From: Petunia secreta
Taxonomy: Eukaryota; Streptophyta; Magnoliopsida; Solanales; Solanaceae
Assembly (NCBI GenBank): GCA_029990175.1
Contig: JARKIP010000003.1
Span: 682,001-746,000 of the forward strand
Reading direction: 5' to 3'
Length of the DNA stretch: 64,000 bases
In this document: positions 33,960-46,227 of the stretch, in pieces
Layout of the letters: every line of letters starts with the position of its first letter
Numbering within the stretch: the stretch's first letter is position 1
Made by a program: the position numbers and the translations under genes
The notes under the pieces: generated by a model
Database searches by the model: none
Told to the model about the DNA's origin: nothing
What the model saw: only the letters and a program-made list of their open reading frames with translations

Positions 33960-34100
33960 TATAATAGTATTTAGTATTTTAGTATTTTAGTTTTTAGTAT
34001 TTAGTTTTTAGTTTTTAGTTTTTAGTATTTTAGTATTTAGTATTTTAGTATTTAGTATTTTAGTATTTAGTATTTTAGTATTTAGTATTTTAGTATTGAA
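33960..34100. repeat. TAGTATT-type low-complexity array
   Basis: Runs of TTTAGTATT and TTTAGTTTTTAG alternate for about 140 bp in the hAT interior between the transposase 3' end and the BED ORF. It looks like slippage-expanded AT-rich sequence. Confidence 0.75.
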
Positions 34101-34240
34101 TTGCAAAGAGGTAACTTAATAGCAAAGGATACTTGAGAATATAACAAAGGATTTACTTAATAGCAAGGCGTAACGCATTTTATTGAATAATGGATAATGG
34201 TTGATTTTTTGCAAAGTACATAGATATTAAATTGCAAAAA

Positions 34241-36720
34241 CTACATATTAATAAAAAAACTTCTCATTTTCTGAATAATTTCGTCTGGCACCTCTGGAGG
34301 AACCGGTGGCAAAGAGTCATCTTGTTCATATTCAGTTTCATTGTCCAAACTTCCATCGCCTGATAAAATTTCTGATGATGCTTCTGAATCGGCTACTTTA
34401 TCTTCTGCAAATCCAAAATTTCTTCGCTCCGATCTAATCCAATCTCTGAATAATACGGCCGTCTCCATTGCTTCTTCCTTCAATGAATGTCTATGATCTC
34501 CAATTTGTAATCTTCCTTGGCTAAACGCGCTTTCTGAAGCAACAGATGATGCTTGAATAGTTAGAATATCCCGCGCCATTTTTGCTAAAACTGGAAACTG
34601 TGCTTGTTGATCCTTCCAAAATGGCAGTAGTTGATCGCTTCCAAAATACTCAATTTCCTTGCAACCATGAAGTAAATAAACATCCAGCTCGTTGAACCCT
34701 CCGCTGCTACTCGACTGCCTGCTAGAAAGCCTTTGATTAAGGCTGGAAAAACTTCCCAATCCGGTTGCAGGTCTTTTGGGAGCCTGCGTTGAACTTGATC
34801 CAGCTCCACTTGGAACACTTGGAACAACATTATCAGCTGCACTCCTATACCTTTCATAAATCTGTTGGCAATCTACGATTACCTGCGCACAAACTGTTTC
34901 TACACTTGGTGTTTCTTCATCAGTAATTCTCAAATTCCCATAAATTTCTCTAATGAGCATTTCCGTATTAAAACGTTTAAAACATGGATGTAATACAGAT
35001 GCAATGTAATAAAGTGGTGGAATCGGAAAAAAATATTTTTTAAATTTTTCAAGCATTGCTTCTACCGCAACTTCATAACCAGGCACTACTCTATAATCGT
35101 TAAGTAATTCTGCTATTCCAGCTATAAAATACAACATGGTAGTGATTGTAGGATAATATTGACCGGAAAATTCTTTAGTAGCATAAAAAAACTTTGCTAA
35201 AAATTGAAGAAGACGCTCAACATCTTGCCAATCTGTTTCTTCTAGGTGATACACGTCAGCTACTTTGCGATTAAAATAATTAGTAATAGGCACTCGTAAA
35301 GTGTAAGCAACATTCAAAGAGTCATATACAGTGTTCCACCTAGTTGAAACTTCCTTTGGAACTTTTCTAGGAGCTATACCTTCTTTCAGACAATCTACTT
35401 GAAAGTCCCTCCATCTATCCGGTTTTTTAGATTTAAAAATATAACTAATTGCGAGTTTAACCTTCATAATAGTAGGATCAAATAACTTAAGTCCATCTTT
35501 TACAACTAAATTATATATATGACATGCACATCTAACATGAAACAATTCTTCAAAAGGGGGATGCAATGCGGGTATTAACTTAGTAATAGCATAATCATTG
35601 TTAGTTGCATTATCAAGAGTTATACTTAAAACTTTATCACTAAGATAATACGCCTTACAAATATCCGAAACTTCTCCCTTAATAAAATTTCCCGTGTGTG
35701 GTTCATCGACAGCAGAATATGCTAAAATTCTTTTTTGCATTACCCAGTTAAGATCTATCCAATGACAACTGTTAAATACTCATACCCATTTACACCACGA
35801 CCCAAATCAGAAGTAAGACAAACTTTACAATCAAAGTGATAAAATATATATCGTAAATATTGTCTATATTCATTTTTAAATTTTATAATATCAGTTCTAA
35901 CCGTAGTTTTTGGAAAACCTTGAAAAGATGGATTATATACGGTTTGAATATAACGAATAAAACCTTGACAAGAAGCAAATGTAAAAGGTAAGCACTCTAC
36001 CGCAATCATTTTTGCCATTTGTTCCCTATCTTTCTTTTTATCATAATGCAAAAGCCCCCCCGTCACTGGGTTAATTTCCTGTTGGATTCCACTACCTTGC
36101 GATGGAGCCATTCTATTCCCTGAACGAGGGCCACCCGCCCTTGCTTCCCATTTTTCCTTATGATGGTTTTCTAAGTGTGTTCTCAACTTTCCCGTCCCAC
36201 TATTATGGCTGCCGGTTTTAAATTCCCAAACTTTTTTACAAATATTACATTTAGCTTTCTGAGCCGGAATATCTTTAGTCATAAATTGCCACACATCCGA
36301 TCTTTCGGGTCGTGCATATCGTTCTCTACTAGGAGGCATAGGTGGTAATTCAGTTTCTTCATGTTGTTCGCCTTGAAATTGACTAGTGGGTGTTTCATCT
36401 AAATTAGCCCCTTCGGTAAACTCTTCATATTGTGTCTCTAACATATCATTATCTAGTGGTGCACCAACATTTATATCATGCAAAAATTGCGAGTCATCTT
36501 CCTGAGTAAAATCATCTAGAAGAGAAGGAGCGCTAGAAGTACCAACTGGTCTTTTACCTAAAGCACGACTACGTCTATCATCCCCCCCCCCCCCCCCGGT
36601 TAGAAGCACTTGATCTACGACCGCTACCCGTACGCCCAGTAATTGATCTCCAAATTCCAGACATTTTTTATAATTACTAAAATATGCTTCAAACAAATTA
36701 CTAAAATATGCTACAAACAA
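34241..36720 (-). pseudogene. hAT transposase (BED finger, catalytic core, dimerisation domain), one frameshift
   Basis: Two minus-strand frames, 36720-35755 and 35740-34241, are parts of one gene. The first has a Gly-run encoded by a C-homopolymer (36583-36597), an acidic segment, and a BED zinc finger (RSDVWQFMTKD, CNICKKVWEF, GKLRTHLENHH). The second has VRCACHIYNLVVKDGL, RWNTVYDSL, and the C-terminal hAT dimerisation domain (FPVLAKMARDILTIQASSVA, ESAFSQG). Typical length for this family is about 650-750 residues, and the two frames total about 820. A small deletion near 35745-35760 breaks the frame just upstream of a conserved Trp-containing stretch, so the element is probably not autonomous. 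The closest named relatives are the plant RICESLEEPER-type proteins. Confidence 0.88.
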
Positions 36721-37287
36721 TAATATTGCACAAAAATAAAATAGATAATAAAAAGTAAGAACGAGTTTACTTGATATCGTGAACTTAGAATGTAGAACTT
36801 AGGAAGTGAAAGTTGAAACTTGACCGGAACCGCACCGAACAATATTTCCACTTTACTCCAAATATTTTTTTAGTATGCAATTTAGCAAATAGCCTTTTGT
36901 AGAAATAAGAGAGATTGATAGAGATTTAGAGAGAATATTAGAGAAATTGTGAATAAATTGATGAAAAATGATGGTATTTATAGAAAAAATAGATAGGGGG
37001 GTATGGGGGCGCCCTAGGGGGGTGGGGGGGCCAAAATAGCCGTTTTTGGCCGTTGGGGCAACGGCCAAAAGTGAAATAGCCGTTGCCCAACGGCTAGTTT
37101 TCGCTAAGCCCATCAGTCATCCGGTCCGGTCCGGTCCGGTTCCGGTCCATTTTGGTCTGGTTCGTCCGGTCCATTTTGGACGTGCCGGATCGAAACCGGG
37201 TCGAATTTTTTTTTTTTATATTTGGCCCGATTTGAGCCGGTCCGGACCGGTTCGGCCCGGCCCAAACCGGGCTATTAGACAGCCTTA

Positions 37288-37295
37288 CTTGTACC
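37288..37295. repeat. hAT target-site duplication CTTGTACC (right)
   Basis: Exact repeat of 32719-32726, directly after the element terminus AGCCTTA. Confidence 0.93.
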
Positions 37296-38381
37296 TGAGC
37301 ATGAAAGAATTTAGTTTTGCGATCACCATCTTTAAACCACTGAGCCTACTTTTTGCTTCCAAAATTCCTCCTCAAAATGCAACACCCTTTTCAATTCAGC
37401 TTCAGCTTTCTTAAATTGCTCTCTATGATATGCATCAGGTGCATCCTCAAGCTTAAGCTCATGAGCTTTAATAATATCTTCAAGTGAAGCAATTTTCTGA
37501 AAAATATTACCAAAAGTATACTTGCTCCATCTTGACAAAGCCTGTTTCACTTTCTTCAACTTCCTGTGGAAAATAATGAATGGATCCCCTACACAATCAC
37601 ACACCCAATTATCTTTCACAACCTGCAAAAAGGAGTCATTCTCAACCCAGAAATTAAGAAACCTGAAGGATTTAATAATATTAGCCGAATCAGTAGAACA
37701 TTTAATCAACAAAGGAGAGTGATCAGATCCAGTACTGGCAAGGTGTTCAATGTCAATCTTAGGTTTCCATGAACTCTTGATTTGCCAAACATCTATCAAT
37801 CCTCTTCAAAATGAATTGATTCTCAATTCTCTCATTCCACCAAGTATAAATAGAGCCTGAATAGCCTAAGTCAGTCAACCCACAAGCTGCAATGGTAGCA
37901 GCAAAATCATCAACTTCTGGAGTTAAAACTGGAAGACCCCCATATTTTTCTTCTTCAGAAAGGATGACATTAAAGTCACCTCCAATCAACTACGGCTTCA
38001 CCATAGTAGAAGACAAGAATTGCAAAGAATCCCACAATTCTAATCTTTCAGCCCTGTCACATTTAGCATAGACCAAAGTAATGAAAAATTCCTGATTTGG
38101 ACAATATGGTGCAGCTTCAATGTCAATTGCTGCTCCTGATCATCAACCACAGTCACACCATAATCATCCCCAATAAAAGCCCAAATTTGTCCATTTACAT
38201 TCGTAAAAGACCAATGCATTCCCAATCTCATACCATAATATTGGACTCTACAGGGATCCTGAAAAGGTTCAAGCAACCCTATAAAATCAAAATGATGATG
38301 CCTATGCAATGTATTCAACCTTGTGAACGCCTCCTGCGTATTAATTGATCGTATATTCCATATCAAAGCTTTATTCATCAT
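37296..38381 (-). pseudogene. LINE ORF2, 5' part: apurinic-type endonuclease
   Basis: The start is the ATG at 38381, which overlaps the preceding ORF1 stop by one base. Endonuclease landmarks in order: ALIWNIRSINTQEAF (Asn), FDFIGLLEPF (Glu), IGGDFNVILSEEEKYGG (Asp/Asn) near 37980, YSGSIYTWWN, and TGSDHSPLLIKC (Asp/His) near 37720. The linker to the RT follows (FRFLNFWVENDSF, LSRWSKYTFGNI) and the frame runs into the hAT insertion. It is broken by a one-base indel near 38090 and by a TAG near 37990 where a Trp codon is expected before IGGDFN. The endonuclease nicks target DNA to start retrotransposition. Confidence 0.88.
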
Positions 38382-40768
38382 TAAACTTTTGATTTAGAAC
38401 TCTGGATTGGTTGTATCCTGGAAATAAGCCCAGGCTCCTTCTTAGTACGTCTGACTCCCTTCTTTGGTGCATCTCTAGGTGAAAAATCACCTTCCCTGGC
38501 CGTTTGTTGAAAATTGTGGGCTGTGGATTCCTCCTCTTCATCATCATAAACCAGTCGCATCTCCCACATCATCTTGTAACACAATCTGCTTACTTGGGGT
38601 GTGCCGTTGCTGCCTTAGTAAAATATCCTTGCCATCACTAAATTCTAAAGGATTTAATAATTCTTTTTCATCCTCTGTGAAATTAGATAAGCTCCCAGGT
38701 TGGTCCAAATTTGAGACAGTGTTGACAAGGTTTAGCTGAGAAGGCACCGATTGATCTGATGTGTTTAAAGGGACGAGAGTTCCAACAGGTATAGGAGTAG
38801 GATTTAAAGGATTAATAGTAGGCTTTATCGGGGTTGATTTGGGATTTTTAATGAGTTTTTTTAAAGTATCAAGTGGAATTAAATCTGGATAAGGAGAATA
38901 GGCAGTTCCTATAGCTTGATTCAAGAGTATATTAACGTCTGCATTTAATATGTTCAAACGCCCAGCCTTATGACCTGCATTTAGTGCAGACGCTGACTTT
39001 AATGCTTCCTTTTCCAAGACGAATTCTGGTCCCTCACGTGAAACGTTCTCACCCTTAGCTTTAATCTCAGCTGGAGCAATAACAACCTCATTTAAAGCAG
39101 ACGCAGCATTAATATTGCACAAACCCCCAACTTTAAAACCTGAAGCACCCTTAGCTTTAAAGCGTGTGTCTGACCCTTTATGCCTCAAAACATTCGCACC
39201 CTCTGCCTCTGAAGCATTAATACCAACATCTGAATTAAAAGCTTCAGCTGAGTCGAAATTAAGACCCCCAGCTTTAATACCCGTTGTCCCTGAAGCAATA
39301 ACACCTGGGTCATTAATTTGATCAGTCGCCTTAACTACACCTTGACTTCCCATTAACTCATTGTCCAATACTGCAATACCCCTAGCTTTAATGCTAATAT
39401 CCTCCTTGATTTTCAGGCCCTCATAACTGCCAACACCACGACTTTCAGATTTGAAAAAATCATGGTTTTGAAGACCTGAAGCATTAATTGCCTCATCAAT
39501 AATAAAAACACCTCGAGCTCGTAACAAATCTTTGTCCAAACTCCCAACTCCTCCAGCTTTACTATCTTCCAGAGATTCCACACCTTGTTTGTTTCCTTGT
39601 ACAGGCAACCTAGGATTAGGTTTAATACCCGTATTACCTACCTCGTTGTTTTGCCTTTTCCCAGTCAACATATCAGCTTTGTGGACGTCCAAAGTGTCAA
39701 CCACCTGAGCAATATTATCATCTTCAACTTGAAGAGATGCAAAAGCATTAGAGTTATGTTTATTTATTTGTGCTCGAGCTGCTTGATTTTGTTGCACGAC
39801 TCCCTCCTTCTTGTTGACTACCTGCCACACACCTTGTTCACGATTATTGTTATTCCTTCTATTCCCAGCCCCTTGAATCCTAGGCTGCTTACCTTCCACA
39901 ATATCATCATTCTTTGTGTTGCTAGGACCTGCTTCTCCCACAATCTTTCCACTCTTCAAGACACGAGAAATTGGAGGTTGAGAATCCTTACATCATTGCC
40001 ATGATCTTGAATCTTCTTATCATCATAAAGGTCGGGATGAAGAACACGACACTCAACATCATCATGGCCTTGCAAACAACATTGTTTACAATATTTTGGT
40101 AAATAATCATATACAATCTTAATGCACTTTGAGTGTTTCTTCCCTGATTCTTCATCTACTTCTACAATATCAATCTCATGAGGCAAATCACCTAATAAAT
40201 CAATTTCTACCTTCACACGAGCACAACTACGATGAGTATGATGAATGGTGGCTGCGTTAAGATGTAAAGGTTTACCCACTGCCAAAGCGAAGGAGAAAAC
40301 ACATTCTTTAACAAAGAAATTAGGAGGCAAATTTGGAAAAAAAATCCATCTTATAGCAATTGATGTCTCCTTACTAGGATCACACCATGGATCCCACTTC
40401 AATGTACGCATTAAAAATGAGCTACGACCAAAGTTTAACCAATGTCCCTTTGAAAGTAAATTCACGTAGTCTTCAAACAACGAGCACCTAATCAATATAC
40501 TACGATAATCCAAAGAACCAATAATGCAATGCCCCTTAATCTCACATTGTGTTGGAATAACTTTACGTAAATCATTCAACTCCGTGGAACCATACGTAAA
40601 CTTGCCAATAATGCCGTATAAAAGCTTAGTTGATGCTATGGACTGCTGGACCTCTTTTTTATTCCAAAACATAGTAGGTCTACCATTAACCTTTTGAGGG
40701 TGTTTAACGGGTAAAGTAGAAACTGGACCAGCTGGCGTAGCAACGTTTTGGGATGGTGGCACCACCAC
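38382..40768 (-). pseudogene. LINE ORF1: DUF4283 and zinc knuckle, two frameshifts
   Basis: The first piece (40768-39956) has a DUF4283-type domain (PTMFWNKKEVQQSIASTKLL, GHWLNFGRSSFLMRTLKWDP) and a zinc knuckle YCKQCCLQGHDDVEC (C-X2-C-X4-H-X4-C). The next piece (39959-38544), in another frame, is a long low-complexity region with recurring (A/S)GGLN and KA(K/R)G phrases, suggesting internal repeats. A last short piece (38584-38381) in a third frame is basic and ends with a TAA that overlaps the ORF2 ATG. ORF1 binds the element RNA. The changes of frame near 39957 and 38555 are presumably small indels after insertion. Upstream of 40768 the frame continues Pro-rich toward 40830. Confidence 0.82.
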
Positions 40769-43122
40769 GGCAGCGTAGGAGGCTGTGGAGGGGATGGGGG
40801 GAGGCTGAGCAACCCCAGTGGGGGGCTGCCCAGTGGCCTAATCGGCCTATTTCAGTATATTGTCGACTATACTGATATCTATAAACTGAGCTGAGATTGG
40901 GGGCTATGCAGTAGTGGGTGCTGATTTCTTGGGGAAATGGGTAGAAACAACTAAATGCTGGTCTTGGCGTTTGAATTCTAGTGCAACAGTTCCTATTGCA
41001 TTGAAATTGGATGGTACATTTGACGAGTTGATTGACAACGTCATTGAACGTGGATAATTAAATTCTGATCGAGGCGATATGGCCATTAGTTATATGCTTG
41101 GTGCTGCACCTACGAGGGGGAAAATAACTCCTTCATTCATTAGGAATGATAGTAATTTGCGCATATACCTGCTAGATGTAGATGGTAATGGAAGTAGGCC
41201 AATTCTTTATATTTCGATGGTCGACGGATCTGCCCCGGCTTCATATGCTGCTACTGCACCTCCTGTAGAAGTAGACGATGATAAACGAGAATATTTATTT
41301 AGGCCTATGTTTGAGGATAGTGGAGATAATCGAGTGTTCGTGGATAAAGAGGAGAGTAATGGCAGTGATGGAAGCGATGAATCTGAGTGTGAGGGGTCTG
41401 ATGAAATGTAGACCGATGTTGTTGGGTTGTCTGCTGGAACAGAGTCCAGTCATATTTTAAATGATGGCATAGGTTTTTTTAAGTGTAAAACATTCTTGAA
41501 TAAGAATGAGGTGGTTTTCTCATTGAATTTAGCGGCGGTTAAGAAGATGTATACTTTCCACATGAAGAAGAGTTCAAAAGTTTTGTATTCTGTGGCATGT
41601 GCATCGACGACCTGCTAGTGGATGGTATGCGCTACCAAGTACAAAACTTGTGAGAGATTTAAAATCACCAAGTACTTTGGTGATCACACATGTGGGGTAG
41701 AGAAAGCTGTGAGCCACCATCCTCAAGCTTCAGCAAAGGTCCTCGCTCGTCTTGTTAAAAACAGGTTTATTGGAAACAAGGGTCCATCGACCAAAGATAT
41801 CAGCGCCACAGTTCTTCATGATCTGAAAACAAACGTTAATTATTGGAAGACGTGGAAGGCAAGGAACATTGCAAGGAACATAGTGAGGGGGATGGCGGAG
41901 CACGAGCATGCTGCCTTAGATGCATACCGCTTAGCAATTGAAAGAGAGAATCTCAAGTTACACTAGCTGTGTATGAGGAGGACATGTCGTTTCGTTATAT
42001 GTTCGTATCATTTGCTACTTGGATTAGAGGATATCAATATATGAGAAAGGTAATATCTGTGGATGGCACTCATTTAACGGAGCCGTACGAAGGTGTAATG
42101 TTAGCTGTTGTGGCGTTGGACACGGAGAACCATATTTTTCCTTTGGCGTTTTGTGTGGTCGATGTGGAGTGCGACGATTCTTGGACGTTCTTCTTTCAGA
42201 ATCTGCTGGGGGTGGTACCGGAGAGTCCGGAGCTGTGCATCATCTCTGATCGCGCTAGTAGCATAGCTAAGAGAATATCACGGGTCTACTCTCAAGTGCA
42301 TCATGGATGTTTCATGAGGCACCTCGCTGATAACCTTCGCAAGAGGTTTAGGGGTAATTTCATGGGTAATTATTATGCTGCAGCTAAAACGTACAGCCGC
42401 GAGATTTTTTATAAAGAAATTGAAGAGCTTCGTGGAAAAAATGCAGCAGCTGCTGACTGTCTTCAGAATGAAGTTGGTGCACACAAATGGAGCAAGGCTT
42501 ATTTCCCGGGTCACAGGTACGACATTATCACCACAAATATTTCGGAATCTGTTAACTCAATGTTCCTGGACGAAAGGGAATTCCTGATGGTCGCACTGTT
42601 TAATTCTATCAATGAGAGGTTCCATCAAATCTTCATGAAGCGTCGTGCGCATGTCAACTGTGTGAGCAGCAATTGTGTCCCTCGAATTGAGAAGATGCTC
42701 AGGCAGGTCATGGAAGATTCCAGTTGTCTTGTGGCGTATAATCTTGACAACGGTAATTTTGCCGTTGTGGAAGAAAATGAGCTTGTGGACTCAAAGACAA
42801 AGAAAACTATTAGTCTGGTTGAAAAAACCTGTACGTATAGGTAATTTGACTTGGAAATGATTCCGTGCATTCACGCGACGACAGCGATTCGGCTGGCCTT
42901 TAGTGATGAGTATGGTAGTGTTCTTTACAAGTAAACTTCTTGGTATTATGCTAGGGATACGTACCTATTAGCATATGGACATAATACTCGTCCCATTCCT
43001 CCGGAAGAAGAATGGATTCTGCCTCCCGATTATATGCCAGCAACCATAAAGTCACCTCATGTTCAGCTCAAAATGGGAAGGAAAAAAAATTAAGCGCATT
43101 CCATCGATGGGTGAAGAATCAT

Positions 43123-43127
43123 ACCGA
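43123..43127. repeat. Target-site duplication ACCGA (left)
   Basis: Repeated at 46118-46122. The reading frame of the transposase continues from one copy into sequence after the other, which supports true insertion boundaries. Confidence 0.8.
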
Positions 43128-43784
43128 CACAACCCGGAATCCGGTTAGGCCGTGCGGGCACCCGAAATTCTCCCCTAGACCCGTCGGGCGAACCCTTACC
43201 AATTAAATTAGGAGAATAACTATAACAATTCCTGAATAAGGACAAGACTTAAAAAACACTAACATACTGATACCTCTAAGATGTACAAAAGGAATTACAG
43301 CTGACTACCCAACATACTAGGTTTAGGGCTATCCAGACTAGACATCTAAGAGTACAAAAGAAGACAGATACCTGCCGAAGGGAGCAAAATGCAACTGAAA
43401 TAATAACCAATAAATTGGTGGCCATCCGGAATAAAAGCTGGCTCACTTTGACAGCTGAAGTCGTCTTCGCTCCTTCACAAAGTGGCGAACTCAATCCTGG
43501 AGCGAGCCTGCCGAAACGAAATAGATAGACAAGAAACAAACAACAAACAAGGGTGAGTCAAAAGGACTCAATAAGTGGGGCAGACTAACCACCGCAAAGA
43601 ATAGGATAGCTAGCCAGGGAGAAAAGAAACAGATAAACCAAATTCATCTTATTTAAATTATGAAAAGGCAGAGCCAGATAATAACTAGAAACACGTATGG
43701 AATCACCAACTATTCAACAACCAGGTACGTAAGACAGCCAAAAGATATAGGTATCCCGAATACATCAATAATCAGAAATACATC

Positions 43785-43915
43785 CTATTGCGGCATGCAA
43801 CCCGATTCATAAATTCATCCTGTTGCGGCGTGCAACCCTATCCATATATTCATACTGCTGCAACGTGCAACCCAGTCCATATATTTATACCGTTGCGGCG
43901 TGCAACCTGATCCCC
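43785..43915. repeat. Short tandem repeats around TTGCGGCGTGCAACC
   Basis: Four units of about 40 bp repeat TGTTGCGGCGTGCAACCC followed by ATCCATATATTCAT with small changes. TTGC...GCAA makes each unit partly self-complementary. Confidence 0.75.
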
Positions 43916-44084
43916 GCAACCCAGAATACGAGCCAGAAATATATAGGCAAATAAGCAATGCACGTATAAGCAGAACAGTAGTTATGTACCACAAGTCTAC
44001 ACAATGGTATGAAGTGAAATGAAATGAAATGAGATGAAATGAAATGATGCAAGGGGTCACATATGTCAAATGAATGGAGCAGAC

Positions 44085-44395
44085 TCCTCCTACCCTCAAT
44101 ATGATGCAATGGAACGGAATCCTCCTGCTCCTGGGGCGGAATCCTCCTACCCTCAATATGATGCAATGAAGCGGAATCCTCCTGTTCCTGGGGCGGAATC
44201 CTCTTACCCCTCAATATGATGCAATGGAGCGGAATCCTCCTGCTCATAGGGCGGAATCCTCCTACACCTCAACATGATGTAATGCAGCGGAATCCTCCTG
44301 CTCCTGGGGAGGAATCCTCCCACCCCTAAATATGATACAATGGAGCGGAATCTTCCTGCTCCTGGGGCGGAATCCTCCTACCCATCAATATGATA
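44085..44395. repeat. Tandem array, about 58-bp unit, five copies
   Basis: Units contain GCGGAATCCTCCTGCTCCTG, then GGGCGGAATCCTCCTACCCC, then TCAATATGATGCAATGGA. Copies start near 44100, 44158, 44217, 44272 and 44331. Confidence 0.8.
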
Positions 44396-46227
44396 TAGTA
44401 ACGCATAACCAGAAAAAGTAATACATACGAATACAGTATGATGCAATAAATACCCTTCATCGGCGAGGGACTCTCATCGACTGCCGGGAAGTATATGTCA
44501 ACTCACAGCCAGAGTACAATGCTCAGATCCTCAATGCAATACCAACAACAGGACATAACATATAATATACAATGTAAATCCAAAGCTAAGGTGTAATGAG
44601 TACGCCTATCGGCAGCTACACACGTAAGAAACACGTGGTAGAAAATCCACGAGGCTTCCAAATATTAGTACGGCTAATCAACAACCGCTTTATCCTTTGG
44701 TTTCCTTGCCAAACGATCCCACTCTATTCAATAAGCAAAAAAAAAAAATCAATTTAGGCTAAAGACTTCATTCCTCACATCTTAGGGCAATCCGGTTAGG
44801 AACCTGATACCCACGCGACCGGACTGTGTGTCAATTGTCCAACCTCTATGGGGGACTCCAAATCACACATAACATGATCACAATATAAGCATAAGCATGT
44901 ATGAGGCATAACAGATGTGGCAATAATAGATATGGACTCAAAGGAATAAGAATAGAACTCTTGATAGAATTATAGACACAACCTAGAACTCAGAATTTGT
45001 CCAAATCTTTGAATTTCCATAAAATTTTCGGCAGAGTTTCCCCTGAAATTGGATGATCCGCAAAAACATAACCAACACTATACTACACACGGGAATGGAT
45101 ACCCGGATAAACTGATAACATAAACATGTTAAATGGATAACAAGATGAGACGACTGGATGACATAACAAATCCGCTGATAGAATGTCAGGACAGCACCGC
45201 TGTCCTGCCTTTCGACCTAATTTTCAGAGTGTAGATCAAAGATATAGACTTCATGGTCTTTATGAAAGTTTTATATATGTCATTGGGTTTCAGGGAATCT
45301 TGAATCATCTCAATATCAATTTTTGTACAAGGAGGTATGCTCAAACTACTAACAGTTGTCCGAAGATAAAAACAATTTTCCAGATTTTGAAACATTTTGT
45401 GCTACTGTTTTGGACATCTTTTGTCGTGGTTCATAGAACTTAATTAAGCACATATACAGGGCAATTCTGAAAAAGACCCCAAAAGACCTCATATAATACA
45501 CAAAATTAATTTCTGAAAAAGCTTCGTTACAAGGCAATTCCTTTGTCGGTTTTTCCGCAACTTAAATCCGATTTTTTCCAAACTTTATATTCAAAATATA
45601 AACATCATATATGGTCATATTATGACTTTAAACTCACTTAAATCATTCTTAACATATCATTAGAAGGATATACCTCACTTTGGATATACGGGGTGTAACA
45701 ATCTTCCCCCGTTAGGAACATTCGTCCTCGAATGTTAAATGAAGTACGTAGATGTATTAAGCAACGATCTGTTACATACTTGTAGCAGTGAAAAGATGTG
45801 AAAGGTCAAATTATTTAACTTTCGGCATTTTAGCGGAAGCTAGCCGAACAACCCCGAAATTCACTTTCGAAAAAGCACAAAAGTCACAAATAATCATACG
45901 AACCTAATGGCGCTTTCGGATTTTAAATCGGAGCTCGTTCACCAAAACCGAGCTCGAAAATCTCTTTTTTAGTATTTATCAACAATAAAAACTGAAACCT
46001 TCTTTTACCAAACGAGGTCTGATTTAGCTCAAATTTTACAGACAGGTCCTAATGGACATTACGAAATTTTTAAAATTATCGGCACGCCAATCGGAGTCCT
46101 AACTTCCAAAATGACTAACCGAGGTCGTTTCACATACTCGTCCAAGAAGAAAAAGAATAGATGCTCAAAATGCAAACGACCAGGCCACAAGAAAACAACT
46201 TGCTCTCTTGATCAAAACTATCAGTGA

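Larger units (their letters stand above)
32727..37287 (-). mobile_element. hAT transposon, 4561 bp, inserted in the LINE
   Basis: The ends are imperfect inverted repeats: TAAGGGTGTCTATTGACCCGG on the left and TAAGGCTGTCTAATAGCCCGG read inward from the right. They are flanked by an 8-bp duplication. Both subterminal regions are packed with GGTCCGGT-type repeats. A transposase frame (36720-34241) and a second BED-finger frame (33458-33177) are both on the minus strand. Confidence 0.93.
28647..40850 (-). mobile_element. L1-type LINE, split by a hAT element
   Basis: On the minus strand the element runs from a DUF4283/zinc-knuckle ORF1 (about 40768-38381), through an endonuclease-RT-RNase H ORF2, to a 3' tail GGTGATATTCGCTTAAAAAAAAA whose poly-A appears as poly-T at 28647-28655. 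A 4.56-kb hAT element interrupts ORF2. Without it the LINE is about 7.6 kb, a usual size for a plant L1. The 5' limit is uncertain (about 40830-40860, where MULE transposase sequence begins). I could not find a convincing target duplication. Confidence 0.85.
43128..46117. mobile_element. 2990-bp insertion in the MULE transposase, LTR-like
   Basis: Bounded by ACCGA duplications. It begins CACAACCCGG and ends AATGACTA, so it lacks the TG...CA termini of a standard LTR. Inside, on the minus strand, CATTCGAGGACGAATGTTCC then AACGGGGGAAGAT precede TGTTACACCCC (about 45740 to 45690), which looks like a polypurine tract followed by the start of a Tekay-type chromovirus LTR. It also has two tandem arrays (43785-43915 and 44085-44395). 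There is no coding domain. It could be a rearranged solo LTR or a non-autonomous element. Confidence 0.6.
40855..46227 (+). pseudogene. Mutator-like (MULE) transposase, decayed and interrupted
   Basis: Pieces in three frames on the + strand. N-terminal region from about 40900 (ALKLDGTFDELIDNV, YMLGAAPTRGKITP); FAR1/MuDR-type DNA-binding part near 41470-41700 (FHMKKSSKVLYSVACAS, YFGDHTCGVEKAV); MULE catalytic domain 41969-42840 with VISVDGTHL (Asp), CIISDRASSI (Asp), and HGCFMRHLADNLRKRF; a SWIM-like stretch near 42850-42890 (MIPCIHATTAI); then, after a 2990-bp insertion, a knuckle at about 46162-46203 (C-X2-C-X4-H-X4-C) and TGA at 46225. Breaks: TAG 41409, TAG 41616, frame change near 41960, TAA 42842, and one extra A in the run at 43082-43089. 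Taking out the insertion and one copy of ACCGA joins the frame exactly across the gap. The 5' limit abuts the LINE and is uncertain. Confidence 0.85.

Noticed and set aside
40820..40870. Target duplication of the LINE
   Set aside because: The only match to the flank at 28630-28646 is TTGTCG (6 bases), too short and wrongly placed to support a duplication.
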